Source: Aeromicrobium sp. Root472D3 (GTDB taxonomy: Bacteria; Actinomycetota; Actinomycetes; Propionibacteriales; Nocardioidaceae). From it: a stretch of DNA of 64,000 nt. This document shows, in pieces, positions 1 to 9,386 of the stretch. Every line of letters begins with the position of its first letter. The stretch's first letter is position 1. The stretch covers positions 2,036,505 through 2,100,504 of the forward strand of contig NZ_LMET01000001.1 in the NCBI RefSeq assembly GCF_001426485.1, in the 5' to 3' direction. Both the position numbers and the translations under genes were made by a program. The notes below the pieces were generated by a model. The model saw only the letters and a program-made list of their open reading frames with translations, ran no database searches and was not told where the DNA came from.

Positions 1-2285
1 TCGCGCGCAGCATCGGGCACGGCGCGCGCGACCTCGATCCCGAGCAGCGGCGTGACGGCATCGGCTTCGCCCTGCTCGCCCTCGGCATCGTCGCGGCGGG
101 CTCGGTGTGGTCCGACATGCCCGGCGCGATCGGCAACGTCGTGCGCGACGTCACCGGCAGCGCCGTCGGCCTGCTGGCCTGGGCCGTCCCGATCCTGCTG
201 ATCGTCGTCGCGTGGCGCACCCTGCGCCACCCCGACCGCAACGGCCCCGTCGGCCGTCAGGTCATCGGGTGGGGCGCCATGAGCGGAGGCATCCTCGGGC
301 TCGTCCACATCGCCCACGGCGTGCCGCGTCCCAGCGACCCCGACCCCGACGCGATGCGCGAGGCCGGTGGAGCCATCGGCTTCCTGTTCTCCGCGATCCC
401 CATGGACCTGCTCAAGAGCGGCTACGTCGTGTCGCCGATCCTCGTGCTGGTCGTGGCCTTCGGCGTGCTGGTGGTCACCAACACCCCCGTCTACGCCGTG
501 CCCGACCGCCTGCGCGAGCTGCGCGACCTCGCCGTGGGGCGCAGGGCCGACGCGGAGGAGTCCGAGCCGGCCGTCGAGCCCGCCAAGCGTCGTCACCCGC
601 GCACGACCCCCGACGAGCCCTACGACAACCCGCTGGTCGACGGCCCCGACGACGTGCGGACCGAGCCCGCGCCCGCCCGCGTCTTCGAGCCCGAGCCCGT
701 CGCGCCGTTCGTGCCCGACCTCGACGCCTACGACGACGAGCCGGAGCCCGAGGCCGAGGTCGAGCTGCCGCCCATGGAGCCGATCCCGGCGCGCGCCGAG
801 CAGCTGGCCCTGTCGGGCGACGTCGTCTACTCCCTGCCCGACAGCACGATGCTGCGCGAGGGCTCGCCGCACAAGGCGCGCTCCAAGGCGTCCGACGACG
901 TCGTCGCGCGCCTCACCGAGGTGCTCGAGCAGTTCCAGATCGACGCCGCCGTGACGGGCTACACGCGCGGCCCGACCGTCACCCGCTACGAGGTCGAGCT
1001 CGGCCCCGCGGTCAAGGTCGAGAAGGTCACGGCGCTGAGCAAGAACATCGCGTACGCCGTGGCGTCCAACGAGGTGCGGATCCTCAGCCCGATCCCCGGC
1101 AAGTCGGCGATCGGCGTCGAGATCCCCAACGTCGACAAGGAGATGGTCTCGCTCGGCGACGTCCTGCGCTCCGCCAAGGCGCGCAGCGACCACCACCCCA
1201 TGGTCATCGGCCTCGGCAAGGACGTCGAGGGCGGCTACGTCGTGGCCAACCTCGCCAAGATGCCCCACCTGCTGGTCGCCGGCGCGACGGGCTCGGGCAA
1301 GTCGAGCTTCGTCAACTCGATGATCTCGTCGATCCTGATGCGCTCGACCCCCGAGGAGGTGCGCATGATCATGGTCGACCCCAAGCGGGTCGAGCTGACG
1401 GCGTACGAGGGCGTCCCGCACCTGATCACGCCGATCATCACCAACCCCAAGAAGGCTGCCGAGGCGCTGCAGTGGGTCGTGCGCGAGATGGACATGCGCT
1501 ACGACGACCTCGCGAACTTCGGCTACCGGCACATCGACGACTTCAACAAGGCCGTGCGCGCCGGCAAGGTGCAGCTGCCGCCGATGAGCGAGCGCGTGCT
1601 GGCGCCCTACCCGTACCTGTTGGTGGTGGTCGACGAGCTCGCCGACCTCATGATGGTCGCCCCCCGCGACGTCGAGGACTCGATCGTCCGCATCACGCAG
1701 CTCGCGCGAGCCGCCGGCATCCACCTGATCCTCGCGACGCAGCGGCCGTCCGTCGACGTCGTGACGGGCCTGATCAAGGCCAACGTCCCGAGCCGTCTGG
1801 CGTTCGCGACGTCGTCGCTGGCCGACAGCCGGGTCATCCTCGACCAGCCCGGCGCCGAGAAGCTCGTCGGGCAGGGCGACGGACTGTTCCTGCCGATGGG
1901 CCAGAACAAGGCGATGCGCATGCAGGGCGCGTGGGTCACCGAGGCCGAGATCCAGACGATCGTCGAGCACTGCAAGACGCAGCTGCAGCCGACGTACCGC
2001 GAGGACGTCACCGCCGTCGCGGCCACCAAGCGCGAGATCGACGACGACATCGGCGACGACATGGACCTCGTGCTGCAGGCCATCGAGCTGTGCGTCACGA
2101 CCCAGTTCGGCTCGACCTCGATGCTGCAGCGCAAGCTGCGCGTCGGCTTCGCGAAGGCCGGACGCCTCATGGACATCCTGGAGAGCCGCGGCATCGTCGG
2201 CCCGAGCGAGGGCTCGAAGGCACGTGACGTGCTGATCAAGCCCGACGAGCTCGAGCAGTGCCTCGCGACGATCCAGGTCGGCTGA
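1..2285 (+). CDS. ftsK: DNA translocase FtsK/SpoIIIE (5' end outside window)
   Basis: This is the ATP-driven DNA pump that clears chromosome ends through the division septum. The reading frame is open from base 3, so the true start is upstream and the N-terminal membrane part is incomplete; hydrophobic segments remain at about bases 60-210 and 400-500. An acidic, proline-rich linker follows (bases 560-800), then the RecA-like motor with Walker [10 protein letters not shown] near 1288 and Walker [12 protein letters not shown] near 1618. The C-terminal winged-helix gamma domain ([20 protein letters not shown], from about 2097) would read polar KOPS-like sites. The stop overlaps the next start as TGATGA, so the two are probably co-translated. 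The motor leaves little doubt about the family. Confidence 0.97.
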   Translation, partial: ARSIGHGARDLDPEQRRDGIGFALLALGIVAAGSVWSDMPGAIGNVVRDVTGSAVGLLAWAVPILLIVVAWRTLRHPDRNGPVGRQVIGWGAMSGGILGLVHIAHGVPRPSDPDPDAMREAGGAIGFLFSAIPMDLLKSGYVVSPILVLVVAFGVLVVTNTPVYAVPDRLRELRDLAVGRRADAEESEPAVEPAKRRHPRTTPDEPYDNPLVDGPDDVRTEPAPARVFEPEPVAPFVPDLDAYDDEPEPEAEVELPPMEPIPARAEQLALSGDVVYSLPDSTMLREGSPHKARSKASDDVVARLTEVLEQFQIDAAVTGYTRGPTVTRYEVELGPAVKVEKVTALSKNIAYAVASNEVRILSPIPGKSAIGVEIPNVDKEMVSLGDVLRSAKARSDHHPMVIGLGKDVEGGYVVANLAKMPHLLVAGATGSGKSSFVNSMISSILMRSTPEEVRMIMVDPKRVELTAYEGVPHLITPIITNPKKAAEALQWVVREMDMRYDDLANFGYRHIDDFNKAVRAGKVQLPPMSERVLAPYPYLLVVVDELADLMMVAPRDVEDSIVRITQLARAAGIHLILATQRPSVDVVTGLIKANVPSRLAFATSSLADSRVILDQPGAEKLVGQGDGLFLPMGQNKAMRMQGAWVTEAEIQTIVEHCKTQLQPTYREDVTAVAATKREIDDDIGDDMDLVLQAIELCVTTQFGSTSMLQRKLRVGFAKAGRLMDILESRGIVGPSEGSKARDVLIKPDELEQCLATIQVG

Positions 2286-2725
2286 TGACCGACGACGCCT
2301 TCGAGATCCGCCGCCGCACCGGGCTGTACCTGCTGCTGGTGCTGCTGTGCCTGGCGCTGGCGGCGGGCTTCGGATGGGTCGCGTACGACCGCCAGCAGCC
2401 GCTCCTCGCGGTGCCGGCCGTCGTCCTGGTGCTGGTCGCGGGCACCCACGCCCGCGGTCTGCGCGACGCCCGCACGCCCCTGTTCGTCGCGGACGACCAC
2501 GGGGTGCGCCTGCGCTCCGACCACGGCTGGGTCGGTCTGCTGTGGAGCGAGCTCGGCGAGATCAAGGTCGAGCCCCGCGAGGGCGTGCGCCACGACCCCC
2601 GGATCAAGGTCGTGAGCACCGACGGGCTGCGCTTCTACACGTCGCCGCTGGGCCTCGCCACGAACGTCTCGCCGGGCGAGGCGGAGATCCAGTTGGCGCG
2701 CCGCCGTGAGGCTGCCGCATACTGA
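2285..2725 (+). CDS. small membrane protein, unknown function
   Basis: A 146-residue protein starting at an ATG that overlaps the ftsK stop by one base (TGATGA). An in-frame ATG at 2258 inside ftsK is unlikely to be used. Two hydrophobic helices (about residues 13-35 and 42-60) sit between a short cytoplasmic start and a soluble tail of about 80 residues with the phrase GLLWSELGEIKVEP, which looks like a PH-like membrane-associated fold (inference). It lies between ftsK and pgsA in one transcript, so a cell-envelope role is possible. I do not recognise a named family. Confidence 0.8.
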   Translation: MTDDAFEIRRRTGLYLLLVLLCLALAAGFGWVAYDRQQPLLAVPAVVLVLVAGTHARGLRDARTPLFVADDHGVRLRSDHGWVGLLWSELGEIKVEPREGVRHDPRIKVVSTDGLRFYTSPLGLATNVSPGEAEIQLARRREAAAY

Positions 2726-2759
2726 GGAGTCGTTCCAGCCGCGCCGAGGAGAGGTACTC

Positions 2760-3380
2760 ATGGACGGGGCAACCCAGCCGAGCAACCTGAACATCGCGAA
2801 CGCCCTGACGCTCGTGCGGATCGTGGGCGTGCCGTTCTTCGGATGGCTGCTGCTGACGCACGACGGCGAGTCGATCGGATTCCGCGTCGCCGCGTGGGTC
2901 GCGTTCGCGCTGCTGATGATCACCGACCGCATCGACGGCGACCTGGCCCGCAAGTACGACCTGGTCACCGACTTCGGCAAGCTCGCCGACCCGATCGCCG
3001 ACAAGGCGTTGACCGGCATGGCGTTCGTCGGCCTGTCGATCATCTTCTCCGACGAGTCGTACGGATGGCTGTTCTGGACCATCACGATCGTGGTGCTGGT
3101 GCGCGAGTGGGGCATCACCGTCATGCGGTTCTTCATCAAGAAGTACGGCGTGATGCCCGCGAGCCAGGGCGGCAAGATCAAGACCGCGCTGCAGGCGCTC
3201 GCGATCGGCGGGTTCGTCCTGCCGTTCGAGATCTGGAACAACCCGCTGACCGACCTGCTGCTGTTCGTCACGTGGGTCGCCATGGCGGCGGCGGTCGCCG
3301 TGACGGTCGTGACGGGCGTCATGTACGTCCGCGACGCCCGGGTCATCCGCCGCGAGGCCAAGGCCGCCGCGCACCCATGA
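2760..3380 (+). CDS. pgsA: CDP-diacylglycerol--glycerol-3-phosphate 3-phosphatidyltransferase
   Basis: Makes phosphatidylglycerophosphate from CDP-diacylglycerol and glycerol-3-phosphate, the committed step toward phosphatidylglycerol and cardiolipin, in the inner membrane. The CDP-alcohol phosphotransferase signature D-x2-DG-x2-AR-x8-G-x3-D-x3-D is complete in DRIDGDLARKYDLVTDFGKL followed by ADPIADK (bases about 2926-3005). Several hydrophobic helices follow. The ATG at 2760 is chosen because GAGGAGAGG lies just upstream; an in-frame ATG at 2706 has no such site. It is 206 residues, normal for the family. Its end overlaps the next gene by 4 bases (ATGA). Related CDP-alcohol transferases share the motif, but the ftsK-cinA-clgR setting supports PgsA. 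Confidence 0.93.
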   Translation: MDGATQPSNLNIANALTLVRIVGVPFFGWLLLTHDGESIGFRVAAWVAFALLMITDRIDGDLARKYDLVTDFGKLADPIADKALTGMAFVGLSIIFSDESYGWLFWTITIVVLVREWGITVMRFFIKKYGVMPASQGGKIKTALQALAIGGFVLPFEIWNNPLTDLLLFVTWVAMAAAVAVTVVTGVMYVRDARVIRREAKAAAHP

Positions 3381-3865
3381 CGACGGCCGGCGACGCGGTC
3401 GAGGCGCTGCGCGCGGCGGGAGCCACGGTCGCGACGGCCGAGTCCCTGACGGGCGGTCTCGTCTGCGCGACGCTGGTCGGCGTGCCCGGGGCGTCCGACG
3501 TGGTCCGCGGGGGAGTCGTCGCGTACGCGGCCGACGTCAAGACGTCCGCGCTGGGCGTGCCGGCCGCGCTGGTCGCCGAGCGCGGCACGGTCGACGCCGA
3601 CGTGGCGGCCGCGATGGCCGCCGGCGTCCGCGACCGGCTGGGCGCGACGTACGGCGTCTCGACGACCGGGGTGGCCGGGCCGGGCCCCGCCGAGGGCAAG
3701 CCCGCCGGCACCGTGCACGTCGCCGTGGCGGGTCCCGCGGGCGTCCGGACGAGGCTCCTCGAGCTGGCGGGCGACCGGGCCGAGATCCGCGCGGGGACGG
3801 TCGATGCGCTGCTGTCGTGGCTGGTCGCTACGCTGGGGGAAGAATCTCGGCACGTCCGGGGTTGA
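3377..3865 (+). CDS. CinA-family nicotinamide-nucleotide amidohydrolase (PncC domain only)
   Basis: A 162-residue stand-alone CinA C-terminal domain. Family members deamidate nicotinamide mononucleotide to nicotinate mononucleotide, recycling NAD. The motifs ATAESLTGGL near the N-terminus and TTGVAGPGPAEGKPAGTVH are the usual PncC active-site stretches. The N-terminal MoaB-like domain of full CinA is absent, as is common in actinobacteria. The ATG overlaps the pgsA stop (ATGA), so translation is coupled. The next gene follows after 33 bases and appears to belong to the same transcript. Confidence 0.9.
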   Translation: MTTAGDAVEALRAAGATVATAESLTGGLVCATLVGVPGASDVVRGGVVAYAADVKTSALGVPAALVAERGTVDADVAAAMAAGVRDRLGATYGVSTTGVAGPGPAEGKPAGTVHVAVAGPAGVRTRLLELAGDRAEIRAGTVDALLSWLVATLGEESRHVRG

Positions 3866-3898
3866 GCACTACATGGCAGCGATGGACGGAGGCGCCCG

Positions 3899-4198
3899 AT
3901 GACCGCGATGCGACAGCTCGTCGGTGAGGTGCTCCGCGCGCGCCGGATCGCCCAGGGCCTGACCCTGCGCGACGTCTCGGGCAAGGCCCGGGTGTCGCTG
4001 GGCTACATCTCCGAGGTCGAGCGCGGCCAGAAGGAGGCGAGCTCCGAGCTGCTGGCGGCTCTCGCCGGAGCGCTCGACGTCCCCCTCTCCAAGGTCCTGC
4101 TCGACGTCAGCGCGATGCTCGAGCTCGAGGAGGCGTCGGTCGACCAGATCGCCAGCATCTCCTCGATCGCCCCCGACGTGTCGGTCTCGGCTGCCTGA
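3899..4198 (+). CDS. clgR: XRE-family regulator, ClgR-like
   Basis: A 99-residue transcription factor with a Cro/C1-type helix-turn-helix at about residues 10-65 ([20 protein letters not shown] then [13 protein letters not shown]). ClgR in other actinobacteria activates clp protease and chaperone genes under envelope and proteotoxic stress, and it sits directly after pgsA and cinA there too, so both sequence and order support the name. The short tail after the HTH contains the [12 protein letters not shown] stretch and ends in VSVSAA, a plausible Clp-degradable C-terminus (inference). GGACGGAGGCGC precedes the ATG. Confidence 0.88.
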   Translation: MTAMRQLVGEVLRARRIAQGLTLRDVSGKARVSLGYISEVERGQKEASSELLAALAGALDVPLSKVLLDVSAMLELEEASVDQIASISSIAPDVSVSAA

Positions 4199-4206
4199 GG
4201 GCCCGC

Positions 4207-4233
4207 CGCGCCCCGTCCCCGCGGACGGGCGCG
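4207..4233. terminator. GC-rich hairpin between convergent genes
   Basis: CGCGCCCCGTCC, loop CCGC, GGACGGGCGCG forms an 11-bp stem with one bulged C. It lies between clgR and the convergent MerR gene and could stop transcription from both sides. No U-tract follows. Confidence 0.5.
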
Positions 4234-4261
4234 AGACGCGACGGACGGTCTGCCGGCCGGC

Positions 4262-5029
4262 TCAGTCGTGGTGCTCGGCGTTGGCGTCGATCACCGCCCG
4301 CAGCCAGGTCGCCAGACCGGGTGCCAGCTCCTCGTAGGGGCGGGCGTACCGCTCGTCGTCGGTGTACAGCGACGCGACCTGCCGGTGCATCGCGTGGTCG
4401 GCGTCGTAGTACGTCCGCAGGCCCGCCAGGTGCTCCTCGGCGAGCCGGTCGGCCTCGTCGCTGCCGGGCGACACACCCGCCGCGAACGCAGCGGCCAGGC
4501 GGGCGTTGAAGGCGTCGGTGTCGGCCTTGATGCGGCGCCAGTCGTCCGGCGTGAACGCTGCCGTGCGCTCCTGCGACTGGCGCCACGCCTCGGTGTCTCC
4601 CCACCGCTGCTCGGCCTCGACCTCGTACGCGGGGTCGTAGTCGGCGCCGAAGATCTCCAGCTTCTGCTCGGCCGTGAGCTCGTTCCCGTTCATGTGTGCA
4701 CTCATCTCCTTCTCCAGGGCTGCGACCATCACCCGGATCCGCGCCAGACGGTCCGTCAGCAGACCGTGCTGTCGCCGCAGCTGCCCGACGTGGTCGTCCG
4801 ACTCGTCGAGCAGCGTCGTGATGGTCTCGAGGTCGAAGTCCAGGTCGCGGTAGTACAGGATGCGCGTCAGGCGGTCCAGGTCGTCCCGCGTGTACAGCCG
4901 GTAGCCGGCCGACGTCCGCGCACTCGGCGCGAGCAGCCCGACCGACTCGTAGTGGTGCAGCGTGCGCACCGTGGTGCCCGACAGCCGCGCCACGTCCCCG
5001 ATCAGGTACTCGTCATCGGTCCTGTGCAT
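4262..5029 (-). CDS. MerR-family regulator with TipAS drug-binding domain
   Basis: A 255-residue transcription activator. Residues about 5-75 are a MerR winged helix ([20 protein letters not shown]), followed by a long dimerisation coiled coil and a C-terminal TipAS-type domain rich in aromatic and acidic residues, like the thiostrepton-binding TipA family. The ATG at 5029 has CAGGGAGTG before it; an upstream in-frame ATG at 5074 would place coding sequence nearly on the promoter, so the later start is preferred. A 19-bp-spacer promoter with a palindrome lies upstream (see 5080-5110), so the gene is probably autoregulated. No obvious target other than itself is visible nearby. Confidence 0.88.
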   Translation of the reverse strand: MHRTDDEYLIGDVARLSGTTVRTLHHYESVGLLAPSARTSAGYRLYTRDDLDRLTRILYYRDLDFDLETITTLLDESDDHVGQLRRQHGLLTDRLARIRVMVAALEKEMSAHMNGNELTAEQKLEIFGADYDPAYEVEAEQRWGDTEAWRQSQERTAAFTPDDWRRIKADTDAFNARLAAAFAAGVSPGSDEADRLAEEHLAGLRTYYDADHAMHRQVASLYTDDERYARPYEELAPGLATWLRAVIDANAEHHD

Positions 5030-5079
5030 GACACTCCCTGGTCTCGGTCCTCGGGCCGACGGGGTGTCGGCCACGGTCG

Positions 5080-5110
5080 ACGGTGCCGCCTCACGCTACG
5101 TCAGGGTCAA
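5080..5110 (-). promoter_or_regulatory. MerR-type promoter/operator with 19-bp spacer
   Basis: On the minus strand TTGACC (-35, 5110-5105) is followed by 19 bases and CACCGT (-10, 5085-5080). The spacer holds the palindrome CCTGACGTAGCGTGAGG. Stretched 19-bp spacers with a dyad between the boxes are the hallmark of MerR-activated promoters. It drives the TipA-like gene and probably is its own operator. Confidence 0.7.
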
Positions 5111-5142
5111 GTCCGTCGGGACCGGCCCGGCATACTGGTTCG

Positions 5143-5337
5143 GTGAGGCACAGCGAGTTCTGGGACCTGATGGACCGGCACCTCGGTCGCGGCTACGCGC
5201 GGGTGTGGGCCGACAGCCACGTCATGAGCGTCCTGGGCGGCCGCACCGCGGTCGAGGCGCTCGACGCCGGCGAGGACCCGAAGGTCGTCTGGCGCGCCGT
5301 GCACGCGACGCAGGGCCTGCCCGCCTCCGAGCGCTGA
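5143..5337 (+). CDS. DUF3046 family protein
   Basis: A 64-residue protein starting at GTG ([20 protein letters not shown]), which matches how DUF3046 proteins begin. This small family is common next to recA in actinobacteria; its role is unknown. The -10-like CATACT ends six bases before the GTG, so a leaderless transcript is likely. An earlier in-frame ATG at 5083 would overlap the MerR promoter and is rejected. Confidence 0.85.
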   Translation: MRHSEFWDLMDRHLGRGYARVWADSHVMSVLGGRTAVEALDAGEDPKVVWRAVHATQGLPASER

Positions 5338-5443
5338 CCCCCGGGCCCGCGAGTGGTGCGTCGTGGACGTTTCGGGACGGCGTGTCCGACCGGATCGCAC
5401 CGCTCGGGGTCGGGAATGCACCACTCGGCGTGTCGGCGATCCG

Positions 5444-5466
5444 TCGAACACCTGTTCGTATAGGCT
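5444..5466 (+). promoter_or_regulatory. SOS box and -10 of recA
   Basis: TCGAAC-ACCT-GTTCGT (5444-5459) matches the actinobacterial LexA box TCGAAC-N4-GTTCGA in 15 of 16 defined or spacer positions. The -10 candidate TAGGCT (5461-5466) is immediately downstream, so LexA bound here would block RNA polymerase. The recA start is 123 bases past it, which leaves a leader of about 115 bases. Confidence 0.85.
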
Positions 5467-5588
5467 CGTGCACAGGTTGGACGCGAGAAGGACGGCATCC
5501 ACAGACGGGTCGACGAGGCCCACTTCTGTCTGAGGGTCCTTCTAGCGTCGTCGATGACCGGCCACCCACCAGCAGAAACGGATCCACC

Positions 5589-6668
<1,080 letters not shown>

Positions 6669-6685
6669 TCTGGCGGTCCTGATCC

Positions 6686-7204
6686 ATGGCGCGCACGCCC
6701 GTCGACGAGATGACCTCCGAGGAGCTGGCCGGCTTCGCCAAGGAGGTCGTCATCCGCAAGCTCAGCGAGCGTGCGCACAGCCGCAGCGACCTCGCTCAGG
6801 CACTTGCCAAGAAGCAGGTGCCTGAGGGGGTCGTCGAGGCCACGCTGGCCAAGTTCGAGGTGGCCGGCCTGATCGACGACGAGGAGTTCGCCCGCTCGTG
6901 GGTGCAGGCGCGGCAGCGCGGCAAGGGCCTCAGCTCGCGCGCCCTGGCCAACGAGCTGCGCACCAAGGGCGTCGACGACGAGATCTCCAAGGAGGTCATC
7001 GGCGAGCTCGATCCCGCCGACGAGCTCGCGGCGGCCCATCGCCTGGTCCGCACGAAGCTGCGCTCGATGAGCCGGTTCGACGACACGACCAAGACCCGCC
7101 GGCTCGTCGGCATGCTGGCGCGCAAGGGGTACCCCTCGCAGCTCGCGTTCCAGGTCGTCCGAGACGAGCTGGGGGCCGAGATCGAACCGCTCGAGAGCAT
7201 GTGA
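6686..7204 (+). CDS. recX: regulatory protein RecX
   Basis: Binds RecA filaments and limits their growth. The 172-residue protein has the all-helical three-repeat RecX fold, with the signatures RKLSERAHSRSDLAQALAKK, GLIDDEEFARSWVQARQRGKG and ARKGYPSQLAFQVVRDEL. It starts 17 bases after the recA stop and is almost certainly on the same SOS-controlled transcript. The short stem GTGAGG-CCT-CCTCAC spans its stop codon and may end transcription before the convergent PadR gene. Confidence 0.95.
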   Translation: MARTPVDEMTSEELAGFAKEVVIRKLSERAHSRSDLAQALAKKQVPEGVVEATLAKFEVAGLIDDEEFARSWVQARQRGKGLSSRALANELRTKGVDDEISKEVIGELDPADELAAAHRLVRTKLRSMSRFDDTTKTRRLVGMLARKGYPSQLAFQVVRDELGAEIEPLESM

Positions 7205-7211
7205 GGCCTCC

Positions 7212-7757
7212 TCACAGCGAGTCGCGGGTGCGATCGATCGCGGTGGCCTCGGCGTCGAAGAACGTCAGGCCCCACTCGGCCACCCGCGCGGCGTAGGCGA
7301 CCGACTCCCGGTCGCCCAGCATCGCGCGCACGGCCTCGAGCTCCTGACGTCGCTCCGACAGCGCCTGCTCGTAGCGGTCGAGCATGTCCCTGACCGCGTC
7401 GGTCCCCATCATCGCGCCGAGCATCAGGCGCAGGGCGACGGGATGCTTGAGCACCGGGAAGTCGTCCGTGGGGTCTCGCAGCCACGTGTCGAGCGCCTCC
7501 CGCCCGGCGGGCGTGATGCGGAACCTGCGAGTCGTCCGGCGGCCGTCGACGTCCTCGTCCACGCTGACGCAGGCGTGCGACGTCAGTCGCTCGAGCTCGG
7601 TGTAGATCTGGCTCATGGCCGGCGAGACCCAGTAGAAGCGCAGGGTGAAGTCGGCACGCTGCTTGAGCTCGTAGCCGGTGAGCCCGTCCTGGTTCTCGCT
7701 GTCGATGACCAGCAGGCTCAGCAGGGCGTACGACGTCATTGACAGAGGGGAAGCCAC
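7212..7757 (-). CDS. PadR-family transcriptional regulator
   Basis: A 181-residue repressor. The N-terminal winged helix (MTSYALLSLLVIDSENQDGL then TGYELKQRADFTLRFYW) and the VSPAMSQIYTELERLTSHA stretch are typical PadR, followed by the coiled-coil C-terminal dimer domain (VRDMLDRYEQALSERRQELE). The start is taken as GTG at 7757 because TACGCT ends six bases before it, fitting a leaderless start; ATG at 7739 is the alternative. It is divergent from the Asp-box gene, and the palindrome TTCC-TAATC-GGAA (7773-7785) between them is a possible operator for both. Confidence 0.88.
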   Translation of the reverse strand: MASPLSMTSYALLSLLVIDSENQDGLTGYELKQRADFTLRFYWVSPAMSQIYTELERLTSHACVSVDEDVDGRRTTRRFRITPAGREALDTWLRDPTDDFPVLKHPVALRLMLGAMMGTDAVRDMLDRYEQALSERRQELEAVRAMLGDRESVAYAARVAEWGLTFFDAEATAIDRTRDSL

Positions 7758-7796
7758 GGTCCTAGCGTACTGTTCCTAATCGGAATATCGGAGGCG

Positions 7797-8885
7797 ATGG
7801 CCGTGAGCGACGCAATCCTGCTGGCCGGCACGCGCAAGGGCCTGTTCATCGGCCGCTCGGACGAGCGACGCGAGCAGTGGAGCTGGGACGCCCCGGTGTT
7901 CCCGATGGAGGAGGTCTACTCCGTCGCGATCGACGAGCGCGGGCCGGTCCCGCGGTTCCTCGCGGGCTCGACGAGCATGCACTACGGTCCGCAGGTCGTG
8001 CGCTCCGACGACCTCGGGCGCACCTGGGACCGGTCGCACGCCGGCACGGTCCGCTTCCCCGAGGGGCTCGGCGCCTCGGTCGAGCGGGTCTGGCAGCTGG
8101 CCCCGTCGCCGGCGGACGGCGACGTCGTGTGGGCCGGCACCCAGCCGTCGGCGCTGTTCCGTTCCGGCGACAGGGGCGAGACCTTCGAGCTCGTGCGCAG
8201 CCTCTGGGACCACCCCCACCGGCCCGAGTGGGGCGAGGGCTTCGGCGGTCAGGCGATCCACACGATCGTGCCGCACCCCACCGATCCCGATGTCGTGACG
8301 ATCGCGATGTCCACCGGTGGCGTGTACCGGTCGAGCGACGGGGGAGCGACCTGGGCGCCGCACAACCGGGGCATCACGACGGAGTTCCTGCCGGGGGAGG
8401 CCCCGGAGTTCGGCCAGTGCGTCCACAAGGTCGCGGTCGACGCCGCCGACCCCGACCGTCTGTACGCGCAGAACCACGGCGGCGTGTTCCGGTCCGACGA
8501 CGCCGGTCGCAGCTGGACGTCGATCAGCGCCGGGCTGCCCGCCGACTTCGGATTCCCGATCGTGGCGCATCCCCGTCGCGGCGGCACGGTCTACGTCTAC
8601 CCGCTCGTCGGCGGTGACGAGCGGTTCCCGCCGCACGGGCACCCGGCCGTGTGGCGCTCGCAGGACGCGGGCGAGACCTGGCACGAGCTGGCCGCGGGGC
8701 TGCCGGCCGAGGCGTGGACCGCGGTGCTGCGCGACGGCTTCGGCACCGACCGCGGCGAGCCGGTCGGCCTGCACGTCGGCACGCGGCACGGCGCGATCTG
8801 GTCGAGCAACGACGAGGGCGAGAGCTGGCGGGAGATCCGCACCAACCTGCCGGACGTCCTGTGCGTCCGCGCGGCAGTGGTCTGA
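7797..8885 (+). CDS. Asp-box (BNR) repeat beta-propeller protein
   Basis: A 362-residue protein with six Asp-box turns (S-x-D-x-G-x-T/S-W/F): SDDLGRTW, SGDRGETF, SSDGGATW, SDDAGRSW, SQDAGETW and SNDEGESW. These mark the propeller seen in sialidases, sortilin-like proteins and xyloglucanases. There is no signal peptide, and the sialidase FRIP and arginine triad are not visible, so a hydrolase activity cannot be claimed; the family is often annotated as WD40/YVTN/BNR-like exo-alpha-sialidase. ATG at 7797 follows CGGAGGCG. It faces the PadR gene, which may repress it. Confidence 0.85.
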   Translation: MAVSDAILLAGTRKGLFIGRSDERREQWSWDAPVFPMEEVYSVAIDERGPVPRFLAGSTSMHYGPQVVRSDDLGRTWDRSHAGTVRFPEGLGASVERVWQLAPSPADGDVVWAGTQPSALFRSGDRGETFELVRSLWDHPHRPEWGEGFGGQAIHTIVPHPTDPDVVTIAMSTGGVYRSSDGGATWAPHNRGITTEFLPGEAPEFGQCVHKVAVDAADPDRLYAQNHGGVFRSDDAGRSWTSISAGLPADFGFPIVAHPRRGGTVYVYPLVGGDERFPPHGHPAVWRSQDAGETWHELAAGLPAEAWTAVLRDGFGTDRGEPVGLHVGTRHGAIWSSNDEGESWREIRTNLPDVLCVRAAVV

Positions 8886-8917
8886 CGGCCGGAGTTACTC
8901 GCCGGTAGCATGGCGGC

Positions 8918-9376
8918 ATGTCCTCGACTCTCGCGCTGTACAAGAAGGTCACCGCCCTGCCGCAGGGCAAGCGACTCTTCTCCGTCCTCTACGGGCAGAA
9001 GGCTCCGTACTTCGCCTCGATCCACATGACGGTCGAGGAGATGAAGCCCCACCTCGGCCGGGTCGTGATCCCCAAGCGACGGTCGGTGCAGAACCACATC
9101 GGCACGGTCCACGCGATCGCGGCGTGCAACGGGCTCGAGGCCGCGATGGGTCTGCTGGCCGAGGCCACGTGCCCGCCCGACATGCGCTGGCTGCCCAAGG
9201 GCATGGACGTGCAGTACCTCGCGAAGTCGACGACGTCGCTGACGTGCACCGCGGAGACCACCGAGGCCGACTGGGCGGGTGCCCCCGACGTCCCCGTGAC
9301 CGTCAAGGCCGTCACGAAGGACGGCACCGTGACGGTGGCGGGCACGATCCACCTGTGGGTCGTCCCGAAGAAGTAG
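8918..9376 (+). CDS. DUF4442 hotdog-fold protein
   Basis: A 152-residue protein of the DUF4442 group within the hotdog (thioesterase-like) superfamily. Visible features are the helix-containing stretch NHIGTVHAIAACNGLEAAMG and the MRWLPKGMDVQYLAKSTTSL strand pair, which are usual for PaaI/YiiD-like acyl-CoA thioesterases. Substrate is unknown. The -10-like TAGCAT ends six bases before the ATG, so the mRNA is probably leaderless and separately transcribed from the gene before it. Confidence 0.85.
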   Translation: MSSTLALYKKVTALPQGKRLFSVLYGQKAPYFASIHMTVEEMKPHLGRVVIPKRRSVQNHIGTVHAIAACNGLEAAMGLLAEATCPPDMRWLPKGMDVQYLAKSTTSLTCTAETTEADWAGAPDVPVTVKAVTKDGTVTVAGTIHLWVVPKK

Positions 9377-9386
9377 TCGTCCGGCG

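Noticed and set aside
5400-5460. RecA-independent (PafBC-type) promoter before recA
   Set aside because: A TGTCGGCG stretch resembles part of the motif, but no TANNNT follows at the expected 8-base spacing.
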